A stretch of 64,000 nt of DNA from Odobenus rosmarus divergens (Eukaryota; Chordata; Mammalia; Carnivora; Odobenidae), in assembly GCF_000321225.1 (NCBI RefSeq), contig NW_004450382.1:1410386-1474385 (forward strand), in the 5' to 3' direction. The translations under genes were made by a program, and so were the position numbers. The notes under the pieces are model-generated. The model was not told the DNA's origin and did no database searches. It saw nothing but the letters and a program-made list of their open reading frames with translations. Positions 1-10,309 of the stretch are shown one piece after another; positions within the stretch are counted from its first letter, which is position 1, and each line of letters starts with the position of its first letter.

Positions 1-296
1 ATAGGCTCATAATAGTATGTGCAACCTTTGAGTTGTTTTAGATCATTTGTTTAAAATGAAATAAAATAGTTTACATACACATACATATTGCTGAGTTTTA
101 GTATTTCAACAGTTTAGAGGAATAATGTTATCTTTTTGGAAGATTAAAAATTGCTAGTGCTTGTATGTGTTATTACAGGTTTTAGTAAGGTTTTTTAATT
201 CACTTCATACTGTGCATTAAGATTGGTGATGTGGGAAATGCTTTAAGTATTCAGATCCTACCATCTAATACAGATTATCAGTACAGTAGAACTTTT
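1..296. other. AT-rich DNA, no feature seen
   Basis: No convincing exon or repeat is recognised. All frames are short. Confidence 0.4.
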
Positions 297-430
297 CTCA
301 CTCATTTATTCATTCATTCAGCAATATGAGTTGAATTACTTGAGATTATATATTAAGCTTGTAATGTGGGCTGAACTGTGATATAGGCAATTAGGGATAT
401 AAAGACAGAATGATTTGGATTTGTTGATAG
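297..430 (-). repeat. L2 3'-end relic
   Basis: It starts with an attcattcattcagcaa run, the reverse complement of the L2 3' tail, followed by decayed text. Divergence is high, so the call is tentative. Confidence 0.4.
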
Positions 431-544
431 TAGGGAAGTGGAGGTACCTAATGAGAAAAGTTGCACAAAACATATGAGGGAAGAACCTGGCAGTTCTGTG
501 TCATTTCGGTCAAATAAAAAAAGACAATATAGCTTGGTGATAAG

Positions 545-715
545 ATTAGGGCTCACATTCCAACTGTGTCATTTACTAGCTCCTTGGTCTTGACTAAGTA
601 ATTTCTTTAGGTGACAACATCCTTTTCTCTAATATGAGGTCATAATACCTGCTTTTTAGAATCGTTGTTAGGACATTGAAGGTTACTATATGCTAAGCTC
701 TGTGCAAAATGCTCT
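545..715 (+). repeat. MIR SINE relic
   Basis: Order of landmarks matches MIR: tgtcatttactagct, then a decayed 'ccttgg..aagtaattt' part, then an 'atgaggtcataatacctgc' part and a 'gttaggacattga' part. It is an old mammalian tRNA-derived SINE with no recognisable TSD. Confidence 0.6.
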
Positions 716-764
716 CATTTATGTTTTCCTGCCTACTTGTATGGTTGGATTTTGAAGGAGACAT

Positions 765-1050
765 AGAAGACTTCTTCAGATGCTGGTGGGGGTGGGGAAA
801 TGAATGTAAGAAGGACATTCCAAGCAGAAGGAACTAGATGTACAGCTTGCAAGTGTAAAAGACTGTGTGAAAAGAACATGGTGTGTTTGAGAAATGATGA
901 GCTTGTGTGTGAAGGCAAAGCATAGAGAGATGGGAGCTGAGAGTGGAAATTTAGCTTATATTCAGATGATCAAGGGTCTATCTTTCTAAGGAGTTTGGGC
1001 TTTCTCCTGTAAAGCAGGTTGCACAAATTCAGTTGTTTATGGGGAACCAA
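765..1050 (-). repeat. L2 relic
   Basis: Antisense L2 landmarks in order: 'ggacattccaagcagaaggaa', 'tgcaagtgtaaaagac', 'ggagtttgggcttt'. These are the reverse complement of the L2 3' region (heavily diverged). Confidence 0.6.
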
Positions 1051-1369
1051 GCAGGTAAGGTAAATGAGTGAATTGGACTGGGTAAGGACTGTGGAAATCT
1101 CAAATCATACATGCTCTATCCTACCTAGGTAGCCTCTCTTCTGCTCCAGCTGAGTTTTGCCAGGTGGAGATTTGGTCCCAGTGTTGCTAAATATTCTAAT
1201 TTTTAAAAGTGAAACCAGACATCCATATTTTTAATGTGAAATCTTCTTGTGTTCAAAACACCTGTGTATGGGGAGAAAAACCCAACATCTTCATTCAATT
1301 TATGGCTTCTGCTGTAGCTAGCTGGGAAACCATACTGACTTTTTAATTACAAGGGTAATTGACAATGCC
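1051..1369. other. No feature seen
   Basis: Unassigned AT-rich sequence between two L2-like pieces. No open frame of note. Confidence 0.3.
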
Positions 1370-1560
1370 AGATTTGATTTTGAGATAGATCATTCTCATC
1401 TCAGTCTGGAGGGAGATTGGATTGGTGAGAATAATGAATGAACATAGAATGGCTATTATAACAGAAAACGTGAGAGAAAAGGAATGGTTAACCTAAGGCA
1501 GTGGCATTAAGGCTAGAAGAGGGAGTGGGAGATGAATTGAAGATAAATTTCAGTGCAGTG
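1370..1560 (-). repeat. Possible L2 relic
   Basis: Purine-rich text (gggagattggattgg, agaagagggagtgggaga) resembles the antisense L2 coding part seen much more clearly at 59290-60300. Weak match. Confidence 0.35.
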
Positions 1561-1974
1561 CTTTCCAGTATTTTCCCTTTCATGGACTACTGTGGATTTA
1601 CTGTTTAGAAAGATTTATGTCCTGCAAGCAAGCTATATTTATTAGTAACCATATTACCATAAAAATTTAATTGTCACTTATAGGTTCCTATAGGCACAAG
1701 ATGACTAGCGCATACAGCATTGAGTTGTGCAATTCTAGTTCATAGTAAAAAAACTCCAAAACATAAAAAACCCAAACCCTGAAGTTGTAATTAGCCTTTG
1801 TAACCTTACTGCAAGTATAATCACAATAGGGAAAAGGAAATGTGTACAGTTCCTAATTACTACTCAAATTAAATCTAGCTAAAAAGGAAAAATAAATTAC
1901 TTAGAAGTTTGACAGGCCATAATATACTTTGAATAAGGAGAATACACATCTTCCAAACAGTTCATTATATCAGT
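1561..1974. other. No feature seen
   Basis: AT-rich, unassigned. Confidence 0.3.
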
Positions 1975-2095
1975 CTCAAACATTTTGGTCTCAGGACCCT
2001 TTTACATTGTTAAAAATTACTGAGGACTCCCAAAGAACATTTGCTCATGTGGGTCATACCTATCAATATTTACCATATTAGAAGTGAAAATTTAA
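1975..2095 (+). repeat. hAT-type DNA transposon relic
   Basis: Carries 'ggtctcaggacccttttaca', 'attactgaggactccca' and 'catgtgggtcatacctatc', a run I know from an old non-autonomous mammalian DNA transposon. I am unsure of the exact family (MER58/Charlie type is my best guess). Confidence 0.4.
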
Positions 2096-2099
2096 ATAA

Positions 2100-2175
2100 G
2101 GGGCCTGCTTTGGAGTTAGATCTCTCCAAGAAAGTGACATAATTTAAGCTGAGATCTGAAGAATGCAAAAGATAA
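2100..2175 (-). repeat. L2 fragment
   Basis: 'aagtgacataatttaagctg' followed by 'agatctgaagaatg' is the antisense of the L2 3' segment that reads 'tcagctcaaatgtcacc' in consensus. Confidence 0.4.
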
Positions 2176-2304
2176 AATCTGTCAGTGTTTCCAGTCAGTT
2201 TGAGAAATGAATCATAATCATTTCTCAATACCTCTCTAAGTTGGAAAATGTGAAGCCCAGACTAGTCACAGAAACTTAGGAAAAGCTTGATTAACAACTT
2301 TAAC

Positions 2305-2475
2305 AACAACAGTAATAACTAATATTTACTGATGACTTACTATATGTAAATGTGTTCTATGCTTAAGGGCTTTATAAGCTTTTATCATCTTTTTTATGAG
2401 ATTTGAAGAGTTAACTAACTTGACTATTAAATTATGGGGACAGAACTTGGATCCACATCCTGAAATTTTTATAAC
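2305..2475 (-). repeat. MIR SINE relic
   Basis: Reverse-complement MIR landmarks: 'taatatttactgatgactta', 'tatgcttaagggctttataa' and 'acagaacttggatcca'. Confidence 0.55.
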
Positions 2476-2640
2476 AAATATAGGAACAGCAAAACAAGCA
2501 AGTTCTGCACTGTATAATAACTCTTATTTTTAGTAATTACTGTAACTTACACTAACTTATTTATACTAAGTTACTAGTATAACTCAAAGTATTGACATGT
2601 TGAAATTATTCCCTAAAAATGTTTTGGGTTGAACCTATTT

Positions 2641-2868
2641 TTTTTTAAGGATTTTATTTATTTGAGAGAGGGGGGAAAGAGAGTGCACACATGGTGGGGG
2701 AGGGTGGAGAGGAGCGGAGGGGGTGGGAAAGAGAGAGGGAGATAATCTCCAGTAGACTCCATAGTGAGCACGAGCCTGATGTGTGGCTTGATCCCACAAC
2801 CCAAGATCATGACCTGAGCCAAAACCAGGAGTCCAACACTTAACGGACTGAGCCACCCAGGTGCCCCT
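2641..2868 (-). mobile_element. CAN-SINE (tRNA-Lys derived)
   Basis: Antisense full-length copy: T-rich tail complement on the left, 'gagccacccaggtgcccc' on the right. Flanked by a TSD gggttgaaccta / gggttaaaccta (2628-2639 and 2869-2880) with one mismatch, so it is moderately old. Confidence 0.93.
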
Positions 2869-2884
2869 GGGTTAAACCTATTTT

Positions 2885-3279
2885 TATGTGAATTTTCGTA
2901 AGAGATGAAATACAACTAACTGGTATAGATAGGAGTCAGTACAATTATATTTGCAATGCCATGTCATTTAAATATTTCATGTGCTATGGCAGATGACTGT
3001 TAGACAACACAATTTGAATTTTTCACCTTTTTCTTTTCAGTTTCATCTCCAGATGAATTTCATTTGATTCGACTACTTTTAGATTCAGGTTTATTTTGAA
3101 TATGTTACTGAACTAGAATAAAAGAAAGATACATTACTTTTTTCCCAGGAGCCCTTACAGCCTTCACTGTTGCAATGATTTTTACCTTTGTGAAAATTCA
3201 AATTTTTATAGAGTTTTACAGTGTGAAAATTTCAGCTCAGCTCTTTAAGGCAGCAACTGCCATATTATCATAGAACTAA
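2885..3279. other. No feature seen
   Basis: AT-rich intergenic or intronic sequence. No exon-like frame or known repeat recognised. Confidence 0.35.
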
Positions 3280-3525
3280 AATCAGAAAAGGACAAACATT
3301 TGTTGAAAACCTTTTATATGCCAGATACATTGAAGTCCATTGTCTAAATTACTACAACAACCCTATAAAGGTATTATCTCTATTTGACAGATGGGAAAAA
3401 ATTCCCCCCCCCCCCCCGTTAAATACCTCATTCAAATTCCCACAGCTAGTCTTAAGTAGAGCCAGGATTTAAACCCAAGCATATTTGATTTCAAAGGGTT
3501 TTCAAAGTTCTGTCACATTGCTTTA
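3280..3525 (-). repeat. MIR SINE relic with a C homopolymer
   Basis: Reverse MIR: 'cttttatatgccagataca', 'acaacaaccctataaagg', 'ttgacagatgggaaa', 'cacagctagtcttaagtaga', 'gccaggatttaaaccca'. A run of 14 C (3404-3417) interrupts it where MIR normally has a short A/C stretch. Confidence 0.7.
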
Positions 3526-3554
3526 AAACTGTAAGCAGTTCAGTCAATAAATAC

Positions 3555-3725
3555 TTGTCACTTGGGAGATAATATCTGCCAAACATATTTGACAAAAGAT
3601 TGGTATTTAAGATATATAAAGAACTTTTGCAACTCTATAGTAACAACACAAGCAGCCCAATATACTATGGGCAAAAGATGTAAATAAACACATCACAAAA
3701 GTTTATATACAAATGGCCAATAAAC
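3555..3725 (+). mobile_element. L1 fragment, left of SINE
   Basis: Plus-strand L1 ORF2 C-terminal text: 'ttaagatatataaagaac', 'gggcaaaagatgtaaata'. It continues at 3924 after the SINE. Confidence 0.75.
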
Positions 3726-3920
3726 AGGGGCACAACAATCAGTTGTGTCCGACTCTTGGTTTCGGCTCAGGTCATGATCTCAGCCTTGTGAGATCAAGCC
3801 CCAAGTTGGGCTCCATGTTCAGTGCCGAGTTTGCTTGAGATTCTCTCCCTCTCCCTCTGCCCCCACCCTTGCTCGAGAGCTCTCTCTCTCTCAAATAAAA
3901 CAAATAAATATTAAAAAAAA
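3726..3920 (+). mobile_element. CAN-SINE, older subfamily
   Basis: Sense copy with a degraded head, 'gactcttggtttcggctcag' and a tail 'caaataaaacaaataaatat'. The 'gactcttggtttc' body differs from the common 'gtctgccttcggctc' form in this window. It interrupts an L1. Confidence 0.85.
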
Positions 3921-3923
3921 CCC

Positions 3924-4275
3924 CAGATGACTAATAACCACATTAAAAAACACTCAACATCATTAATCATCAGTGAAATGTAAACTAAAACCATGGTGTG
4001 ATATTACCGAATTCTTGCCAGCATGGCTAAAATTAAAAAGCCAAATATTGGCAAGGATGTGGAGCAATCAGAAGTCTTATACATTGTTGTTGGGAGTATA
4101 AAATGTTATAACTGTTTTGGGAAAAGGTCTATACATTCATCTATGCTATGATCCAGAAATTCTACTCAAGTATTTGCTTAAGATAAATGAAAGCACATTT
4201 CAACGATATCAAAAAAACCTTGTACAAGAATGTTTATAGCAACTTTAGTCATAATAACCCCAAACTGGAAACATA
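3924..4275 (+). mobile_element. L1 fragment, right of SINE
   Basis: Continues the L1 ORF2 tail: 'cactcaacatcattaatcat', 'aaggatgtggagcaatcaga', 'gtttatagcaactttagt'. Old L1M-type divergence. Confidence 0.75.
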
Positions 4276-4337
4276 TTTTTAAGATGTATTCATGTTGCTG
4301 CATGTATCAGTAGTTTGCTCCTGTTTTTTTGTTTTGT

Positions 4338-4425
4338 TTTTTAAGATTTTATTAATTTATTAGAGAGCATGAGAGCGAGAGAGAGAGCACAAGCAGGGGG
4401 AACAGTAGGCAGAGGGAGAAGCAGG
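4338..4425 (-). mobile_element. CAN-SINE, truncated
   Basis: Only the tail-side half is present, from 'ttaagattttattaattt' to 'gggagaagcagg'. It is cut exactly where a second antisense SINE starts, and its head half is missing rather than displaced. Confidence 0.85.
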
Positions 4426-4619
4426 AAATTTTTTAAAATTTATTTTTGCGAGAGACAGGGAGAAAGAGAGAGAGAGAACCAGAGCGGTGGGGAGTAGCAG
4501 AAGGAGAAGCAGACTCCCTGCTAAGCGGGGAGCCCGATGTGGGACTCAATCCCAGGACCCTGGGATCATGACCTGAGCTGAAGGCAGACACTTAACCAGC
4601 TGAGCCACCCAGGTGCCCC
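4426..4619 (-). mobile_element. CAN-SINE
   Basis: Full-length antisense copy ending in 'tgagccacccaggtgcccc'. Directly abuts the truncated copy in the same orientation, which suggests insertion followed by unequal loss between the two. Confidence 0.92.
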
Positions 4620-4639
4620 TTGCTAAATATTTCTTGAAT

Positions 4640-5095
4640 CATTCTAAATCTTATCTTCTGTTACCACTACCTTTAGCCAAATTACCATCATCTCTTGCCA
4701 GGATTATTGCACTTGACTAACTGGTTCCTTCAGAAGCTTGATTTTCCGTTATCTGTTCTTCACCTTTCTATCAGTGTGATCTTTCTGAAAAGACAAATGT
4801 GATCATGTCACTGCCCTACTTAAAACTTTCTAATGGCTTCCTGTTCAAGTCCAGAATGGCTTGAGTCCCTGCCTGCTTGCTTCCCATTGTTCTTTGTATA
4901 AAGATCAAAATATGTTTTGCAAGGCCCTGCAAGATATGGCCTCTGCCTATCTCTCCAGACATTATCACACTGGCTTTCTTTTGCTTCCTTGAACTAGACA
5001 CCCATTGAACTTTAAGTACCAAAGAGCAGGGATCATGCACCAGTGTATAGTTAGGGCCTGACATGGTAGATACCAGTAAATATTAGTTGAGTAAA
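4640..5095 (+). repeat. L2 relic (RT end to 3' tail)
   Basis: Sense L2: 'catcatctcttgccaggatt', 'gatcatgtcactgccctac', 'tctaatggcttcctgttcaa', 'gcaaggccctgcaagatatg', then a 3' tail like 'cagtaaatattagttgag'. Frames recall the C-terminal part of L2 reverse transcriptase but are broken. Confidence 0.7.
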
Positions 5096-5276
5096 TACAG
5101 ATTATGTGCCAAGGTGGAAATGGATATGTTCATTATCTTGATTGTGATGATGGTTTCATGTATATATGTCAAAACTTATGTCAAACTTAATATATGCCAA
5201 ACCATAACCAGTTGAACACTTTAAATGGGTACAATTTATTGCATGCCAGTATTTTCTCAATAAAGTTGCTAAACAA
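5096..5276 (+). mobile_element. L1 3' end
   Basis: 'ggatatgttcattatcttga', 'gtgatgatggtttcatg', 'gtcaaaacttatgtc', and the terminal 'ctcaataaagttgctaaa' are L1M 3' UTR landmarks including the polyadenylation signal. Confidence 0.65.
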
Positions 5277-5289
5277 ACAACTGTATGTT

Positions 5290-5640
5290 CCTTTTTAGGG
5301 TCTTGGCACATTCTTTTTGTCTCAAATCTTCTTTTGCTCTTCTTTGCTCACTTAATTCCTACCTATTCTTCAGTCTTGGCTTAAATATAATTCCTCAGAA
5401 TCTAACTTGGAATCCTCTTCCCATTTCTCTAGATTAGGTCTCCCTATTATATTTCCTTCAAAGCATTTCTCATAATTATGTAAAATTATATAATACTTGT
5501 TTAATGTCATCTTTTCCCATAGACTGTAGGCTTCATGAGGATAGGGACCATGCCTTTCTTGTTCAGGAATATATGCTAGGGATATATTATAGGCACATAT
5601 TAACAAATAAAATATGTATCCATTTATTTTGTAGATATCC
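5290..5640 (+). repeat. L2 3'-end relic
   Basis: Sense L2 tail: 'gactgtaggcttcatgagga', 'tagggaccatgcctttcttg', with earlier 'cagtcttggcttaaatataa'. A second L2 copy beside the one at 4640. Confidence 0.6.
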
Positions 5641-5830
5641 ATTGAGCTCTGCCATGAACCAGGTACCGTTTTCAGTTCTGAAGTTACAGTAGTGAACAAA
5701 ACAGAACAAAATATCTCTGCACTCATGGAATTTATATTTAAGAGCTGAGACATAATCAAATAGATGGTGGTAAATGCTATGAAGAAAAATGAAGTGAGGA
5801 AGGGAAAGTGAATAAGTAGTGCTGAGGCAT
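5635..5830 (-). repeat. L2 3'-end relic
   Basis: Antisense L2 tail: 'attgagctctgccatgaacc', 'gtagtgaacaaaacagaac', 'ctctgcactcatggaattta'. It lies tail to tail with the plus-strand L2 on its left. Confidence 0.6.
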
Positions 5831-6129
5831 ATGGTGAATTTGTCTTGTTGCCTATAGAGACATACGGGGATTTAGAGTCTGGGCATTGAGGCATAACCTA
5901 CGAGCTCTAGACTCCTTGAAGTGGTGGGGCATAAAGGATATTATGAGATTAGTCCTGAAAGTTTCAAGGCAATTAATGAAGCTATATGAGTGTTGAGCAA
6001 GGGGAGGATGGGGAATCTTGCTAGGATCACACAGAATCTTGGGTTCCTTCTGTTTCTCTTGCAAATGGTGGTGTGGAAGTTAAATTGATTTTAGGTAGAG
6101 CGCATAGGGCTCTGGGTGTTTCCCTTGAT
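5831..6129. other. Unassigned
   Basis: Could be more antisense L2 but the match is not convincing. The 174-residue antisense frame over 5370-5894 is a chance frame across two L2 copies. Confidence 0.3.
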
Positions 6130-6320
6130 TGCTGCTGATAGATTTATAAAGTACCAACCACGGGCAAAATCCTGTGGGACAAACAATCTGCTTGGCTTTA
6201 ATCTCTCCCTGCTCTTAAGAAACTCACAATCTAGTTGATAAGACACATATGGGAAAAATAATTATTTAAAAATAATTAAAACAGGATGTAATAAAGTAAT
6301 AGAAATGTAAATTGCTAAAG
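6130..6320 (-). repeat. Possible L2 or MIR-like relic
   Basis: 'ctgctcttaagaaactcaca' and 'atctagttgataagacaca' resemble the antisense L2 stretch 'gagctcacagtctagtggggg'. Tentative. Confidence 0.35.
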
Positions 6321-7157
6321 GATTGAAGAAGGTGAGAATAATTGCAAAGGGTGTGGGGGCAGAAAGGAAGCTGGAAGGTGAAACAGGGTAGGGGAAGGTA
6401 AGATTTCAACGAGAAGTAGTAGGAAGTGCATTTTTAAGCAAATGAACATTTCCATTTGAATGCCTTTCTTCTGCCTCAAACTTAGCATGTGTAAAGCAGA
6501 TATTTTCCACAAACTCAGACCTTTTTCCTAATTTCCTTGTTTGTGATCATTCTCTCCAATATTCAAACTATAAACCTTGTAACCACTCTCTCCCTCTAAA
6601 AACCACAGTGTCTACCATTTATTGATTCATTGCAGTGATCCAGACTTTGTACTAATGTTTTACATTATGCAGCTTGTATGATATGCTTTATGAAACTCAA
6701 AGTGAAAATGCAGTCCATCTCTTATTTCCCTAATTTAAATTATGACCAACCCAAGTCCCTATATACTGTATTTAACAGAAAGATCAATATCACCCTTTCC
6801 CATAATGTCAGAAATACATTTCGCTTTCCCCTGTGTTGTCTGAAAGCATCAAAGTGTTTTTTCATTCCAAACAGAAGGTGTATCTGATTTCCACTTCTAA
6901 ACAGGGAGGAATCTTGGTGACTCTCAGTTGGCTGTTACTGTTGTTGACAGATGGTACAGATGTCAGATACCGCCATAGTCGTGCTGCTAGTCCCCACACA
7001 GCAAAATTTCACTAGCACAGCTTTTGGTGAAGGCTGGTAAAGTCCTTTCAAATGAGGATGATTCCATGGACAAGTTTACTCTCTCGGTGATCCAGTTGAC
7101 CCAGGGTGTTCCTCTTTGTACATTTTTAATTCCTAGTCTATTTAGGCATACAATACT
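6321..7157. other. No feature seen
   Basis: No recognised repeat. Frames here (for example 6678-6887, plus) lack any family resemblance, have no codon bias I can see and are treated as chance. Confidence 0.35.
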
Positions 7158-7171
7158 GTCTCTTCTTTTCT

Positions 7172-7372
7172 TTTTTTTTTTTTTAAAGATTTTATTTATT
7201 TATTTGACAGAGAGAGTGAGAGAGCACAAGCAGGGGGAACAGTAGAGGGAGAGGGAGAAGCAGACTCCCCACCAAGCAGGGAGCCCGATGCAGGACTCGA
7301 TCCCAGGACCCTGGGATCATGACCTGAGCCGAAGGCAGACGCTTAACCATCTGAGCCACCCAGGCGCCCCCA
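7172..7372 (-). mobile_element. CAN-SINE
   Basis: Antisense full-length copy between perfect 14-bp TSDs gtctcttcttttct (7158-7171 and 7373-7386). The identical TSD and intact 'gagccacccaggcgcccc' head suggest a young insertion. Confidence 0.96.
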
Positions 7373-7618
7373 GTCTCTTCTTTTCTAAGTCCCTGTTGTC
7401 ACAGAGAAGTTGTACTCAGCTAAGTTCAGGTATCCTCTCATTGTAGAGCCCACAATCAATGTCTCTTTATGAGAATCCCCCAAGAATAAAGCAATTTTTT
7501 TCTACTACCAAAATGCAAAATGCATCATATTGTGTTGCTCCCAGAGTCTTGTTTGTTTGACAGTTAATCCTCCCTGGTAACCAGGAATGGAGGGATCTAG
7601 AGTGTGGTATCTATTCTT

Positions 7619-8072
7619 CTCTTCTTTTCTCTCCTCTCCTCTCCTCTCTTCTCTCTTCCTTTCTTTTCTTTGCGAGAGAGAGAGCACTAGCACACATGTG
7701 TGCAGTTGGGGGGCGGGAGGGAAAGAGAGAGAATCCTTTTTCTTTTTTTAAAGATTTTATTCATTTATTTGAGAGAGAGCATAAGCAGCGGGAGCTACAG
7801 GCAGAGGGAGAGGGAAAAGGAGGCTCTCCACGGAGCAGGGAGCCCAGTGTGCGGCTCGATCCCAGGACCCTGGAATCATGACCTGAGCCGAAGGCAGATG
7901 CTTAATCGACTGAGCCACCTAGGCGCCCCCAGAGAGAGAGAATCCTAACCAGGTTCCATTCCCAGCGTGGAGCCTGTTGCATCAGGCTCCATCTCATGAC
8001 CCTGAGATCATGACCTGAGCTAAAATCAAGAGTCAGGCACTTAACCAACTGAGACACCCACGTGCCCCAAGA
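7619..8072 (-). mobile_element. CAN-SINE, outer, split by another SINE
   Basis: Tail part 7619-7736 (a CT-rich stretch, then 'gcgagagagagagcac') and head part 7933-8072 ('gacctgagctaaaatcaaga' to 'cccacgtgcccc') are separated by an inner SINE. Flanked by TSD gtgtggtatctattctt at 7602-7618 and 8073-8089. Confidence 0.9.
7737..7932 (-). mobile_element. CAN-SINE, inner
   Basis: Inserted inside the older SINE in the same orientation. Perfect 13-bp TSD agagagagaatcc at 7724-7736 and 7933-7945. Its head reads 'gagccacctaggcgcccc'. Confidence 0.95.
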
Positions 8073-8089
8073 GTGTGGTATCTATTCTT

Positions 8090-8274
8090 TTTTTTTTTTA
8101 AGATTATTTACTTATTTATTTGAGAACGAGAGAGCAGAGCAAGCAAGAAGAAACATGAGTGTGTGAGGGGTTGGCAGAGGGAGAGGGAGGAGCAGGGAGC
8201 CTGATGCCGGACTCCATCCCAGGACCCTGAGCCAAAGGCAGACACTTAACCGATTGAGCCACACAGGCATCCCA
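8090..8274 (-). mobile_element. CAN-SINE, second at the same target
   Basis: Follows directly on the right TSD of the 7619-8072 SINE and ends before a third copy of that TSD (tgtggtatctattatt, 8275-8290). So two SINEs used the same target sequence in succession. Confidence 0.92.
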
Positions 8275-8290
8275 TGTGGTATCTATTATT

Positions 8291-8484
8291 GAGTCTGAAA
8301 ATATTTTGCTACATTCTAATCACTAAACCTTCTTGCTTTCTTTAAATTTACATAAAAAATTAAACTACTTACGTGACCCTTCTTAGTACAAAGGCCAGTT
8401 TCTTTGTTTTAAAAATAACTATCAGATACAATTCTGAAACTCTGATGTACCTAGGATCTCTTGGGCTGTTGCTACAATTATATA
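8291..8484. other. No feature seen
   Basis: AT-rich, unassigned, short of a recognisable repeat. Confidence 0.3.
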
Positions 8485-8612
8485 TTACTGGGCCCCCTAC
8501 TCCAGAGATTCTGATTGATTAGATCTGATATAAGACCTAGAAATCAGCATATTTTAACAAATGTATGTTGATTCTGAAGCAGATGGTCTGCAGACCATCT
8601 TTGGGAAATAAG
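8485..8612 (+). repeat. MER5A-like hAT-Charlie relic
   Basis: 'ctccagagattctgattga', 'cctagaaatcagcatatttt', 'gttgattctgaagcagatg', 'gtctgcagaccatctttggg' follow the MER5A order. Non-autonomous DNA transposon, inactive. Confidence 0.65.
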
Positions 8613-8765
8613 AGTTTCTCTCACACTCGTGAGCTTTATGCCATTATAATTACTTGTCCCTGATCTCCCTCACTCTCTCCTCTCTCCTCCTTAAAGCCTT
8701 GCTCATGCCTTGCATATGTACATGTTCATATATGTGTTTAGGCACTATCTTCCCATATTTCCCTC

Positions 8766-8768
<3 letters not shown>

Positions 8769-8797
<29 letters not shown>
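8769..8797. repeat. (TG)n microsatellite
   Basis: About 14 uninterrupted TG units. Confidence 0.95.
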
Positions 8798-8799
<2 letters not shown>

Positions 8800-8868
8800 C
8801 GGGGAGTGGGGAAGTAACATCTTCATTATTCTCCCAAATCTCTCTTTGTTCTTTAAAACTGTATTCAG

Positions 8869-9054
8869 GGGTGCCCAGGTGGCTCAGTTGATTGTCTGCC
8901 TTCGGCTCAGGTCAAGATCCTGGGGTCCTGGGATCAAGCCCCATGTTGTTGGGCTCCCTGCTCAGCAGGGAGTCTGCTTCTCCCTCTCCCTCTGTGTGCC
9001 CCTCCCCCATGCTTGCTCTTGTTCTCTCTCTCAAATAAATAAAATCTTAAAAAA
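8869..9054 (+). mobile_element. CAN-SINE
   Basis: Sense copy with perfect 14-bp TSD aaaactgtattcag (8855-8868 and 9055-9068). Head 'ggtgcccaggtggctcag', tail 'caaataaataaaatctt' plus A-run. It splits an L2. Confidence 0.96.
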
Positions 9055-9114
9055 AAAACTGTATTCAGATGTCACCTTTTCTGTGACTCTCCCAGGTAGG
9101 AAAAAAAGACTCAT

Positions 9115-9138
9115 CCCCCCCCCCCCCCCCCCCCCCCC
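9115..9138. repeat. C24 homopolymer
   Basis: Twenty-four consecutive C. The other strand is a G24 tract. It creates a proline run in a spurious forward frame. Confidence 0.95.
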
Positions 9139-9269
9139 GCTTCTTACATATTTTAAGTACCACTCTAAATTGTTTGTTTACATGAGATTGTAAATTCCTT
9201 GAGGACAGGGACAGTATAGGTAAGAAACAATTAACAGCAGGCTAACTTCTAGAAAATTAGATAGAGCCT

Positions 9270-9960
9270 AGAGTAAGTAAGGTTTAATTGAGATCTGAAG
9301 TTTGAGCAATAACCAGATTAAGAGGTGTAAGGAAAGTGTCTCAAGTAGAGAGAATAACGTATGCAAAGTCCTAGAGGTGAGAGAGTGACACATTCAGGAC
9401 TGACAGAGATTTAGTAAAGTTTGGCTAGGGTCAGATCAGAGAAGGTCTTGTAGGAGTCTTAAGCCAATTAGAAAACTAACTGCCGTTTGGAAAAGGAATT
9501 AGAGTTAGGGTAAAAGTGGAGGCAGAGAGAGTGGGTTTTGAAAAACTATAGCTGTTAGAAAATAATGTTGATCTGGGTTAGTGGAACCCATAAAAAAAGT
9601 GGTTGGATCCTAGACATATATATAAAGTAATCAACATGACTTTGATTAGATATTGGGAGGATTGATGGGAAGGCAACAGTTGGAGACAAGAATGCCAGTT
9701 TTCTGGCCTTACGGTGGTACCATCTTGGCCTTGGTGCCAAGATAAAGGGGCTGGAGAAGGGGAAGGAATGTATTTGGCTGATTGAGTGCAGTGTTAGGTG
9801 GGAAAGATGTTGAGTTCAGTCTTTAACGTGTTGAATTTGAAATGTTCATGAGATATCCAAGTGTAGATAACAAGTGGTGTTTGAAGGAAAGAGAAAGAGG
9901 TTTGATGTTGAGAATAGGAGAGAAAGCTGATGAAGAAAACATAATATGAGTGCCTGATAA
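9270..9960 (-). repeat. L2 relic
   Basis: Antisense L2: 'aattgagatctgaagtttga', 'gtatgcaaagtcctagaggt', 'gaaggtcttgtaggagtctt', then further upstream L2 text 'gtgttgaatttgaaatgttc' and 'gagatatccaagtg'. Order fits one decayed copy with gaps. Confidence 0.55.
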
Positions 9961-10039
9961 TGTTGTGGGCCCATATAAAATTGGTGAACCTGAATTTTCA
10001 GTAGTACCATTCAACCTGACATTTGCAGTGTCTTGTCTG

Positions 10040-10290
10040 GTCTATACAGCAAGATGGATGAATCTCAAAAACATTATGCTTAGTAAAAGAAACTTTACTC
10101 ACAAGAATATATACAATATGATTCCATTCATATGAAGTTCTAGAGTGGGCAAGGCTAACCTATGGCCAAAAAAAAAAAAAAAGAATAGTGGTTGTCACTG
10201 AAACAGGTAGGGGATAGAGATTGACTAGGAAGTGGAGTGAGGGAACTTTCTAAGATACGGTTATGTTATCCCTTTGAAATACTGTTGGGG
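10040..10290 (+). mobile_element. L1M 3' fragment
   Basis: 'ggatgaatctcaaaaacatt', 'atgcttagtaaaagaaac', 'atgattccattcatatgaag', 'attgactaggaagtgg'. Sense 3' end of an old L1M. Confidence 0.65.
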
Positions 10291-10309
10291 TCATTTGTTC
10301 TTGTTTGCA

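Larger units (their letters stand above)
8640..9215 (+). repeat. L2 3'-end relic, split by SINE
   Basis: Sense L2: 'cagatgtcaccttttctgtg' after the SINE, then 'agattgtaaattccttgagg' and 'acagggacag'. It contains a TG microsatellite, a SINE and a C24 tract. Confidence 0.55.

Noticed and set aside
5370..5894. 174-codon antisense frame as a membrane protein
   Set aside because: It spans two oppositely oriented L2 relics. The hydrophobic look comes from AT-rich antisense sequence.
8654..9193. 179-codon forward frame with a Cys/Val run and Pro run
   Set aside because: It is made of a TG microsatellite, a SINE and the C24 tract within an L2 relic.
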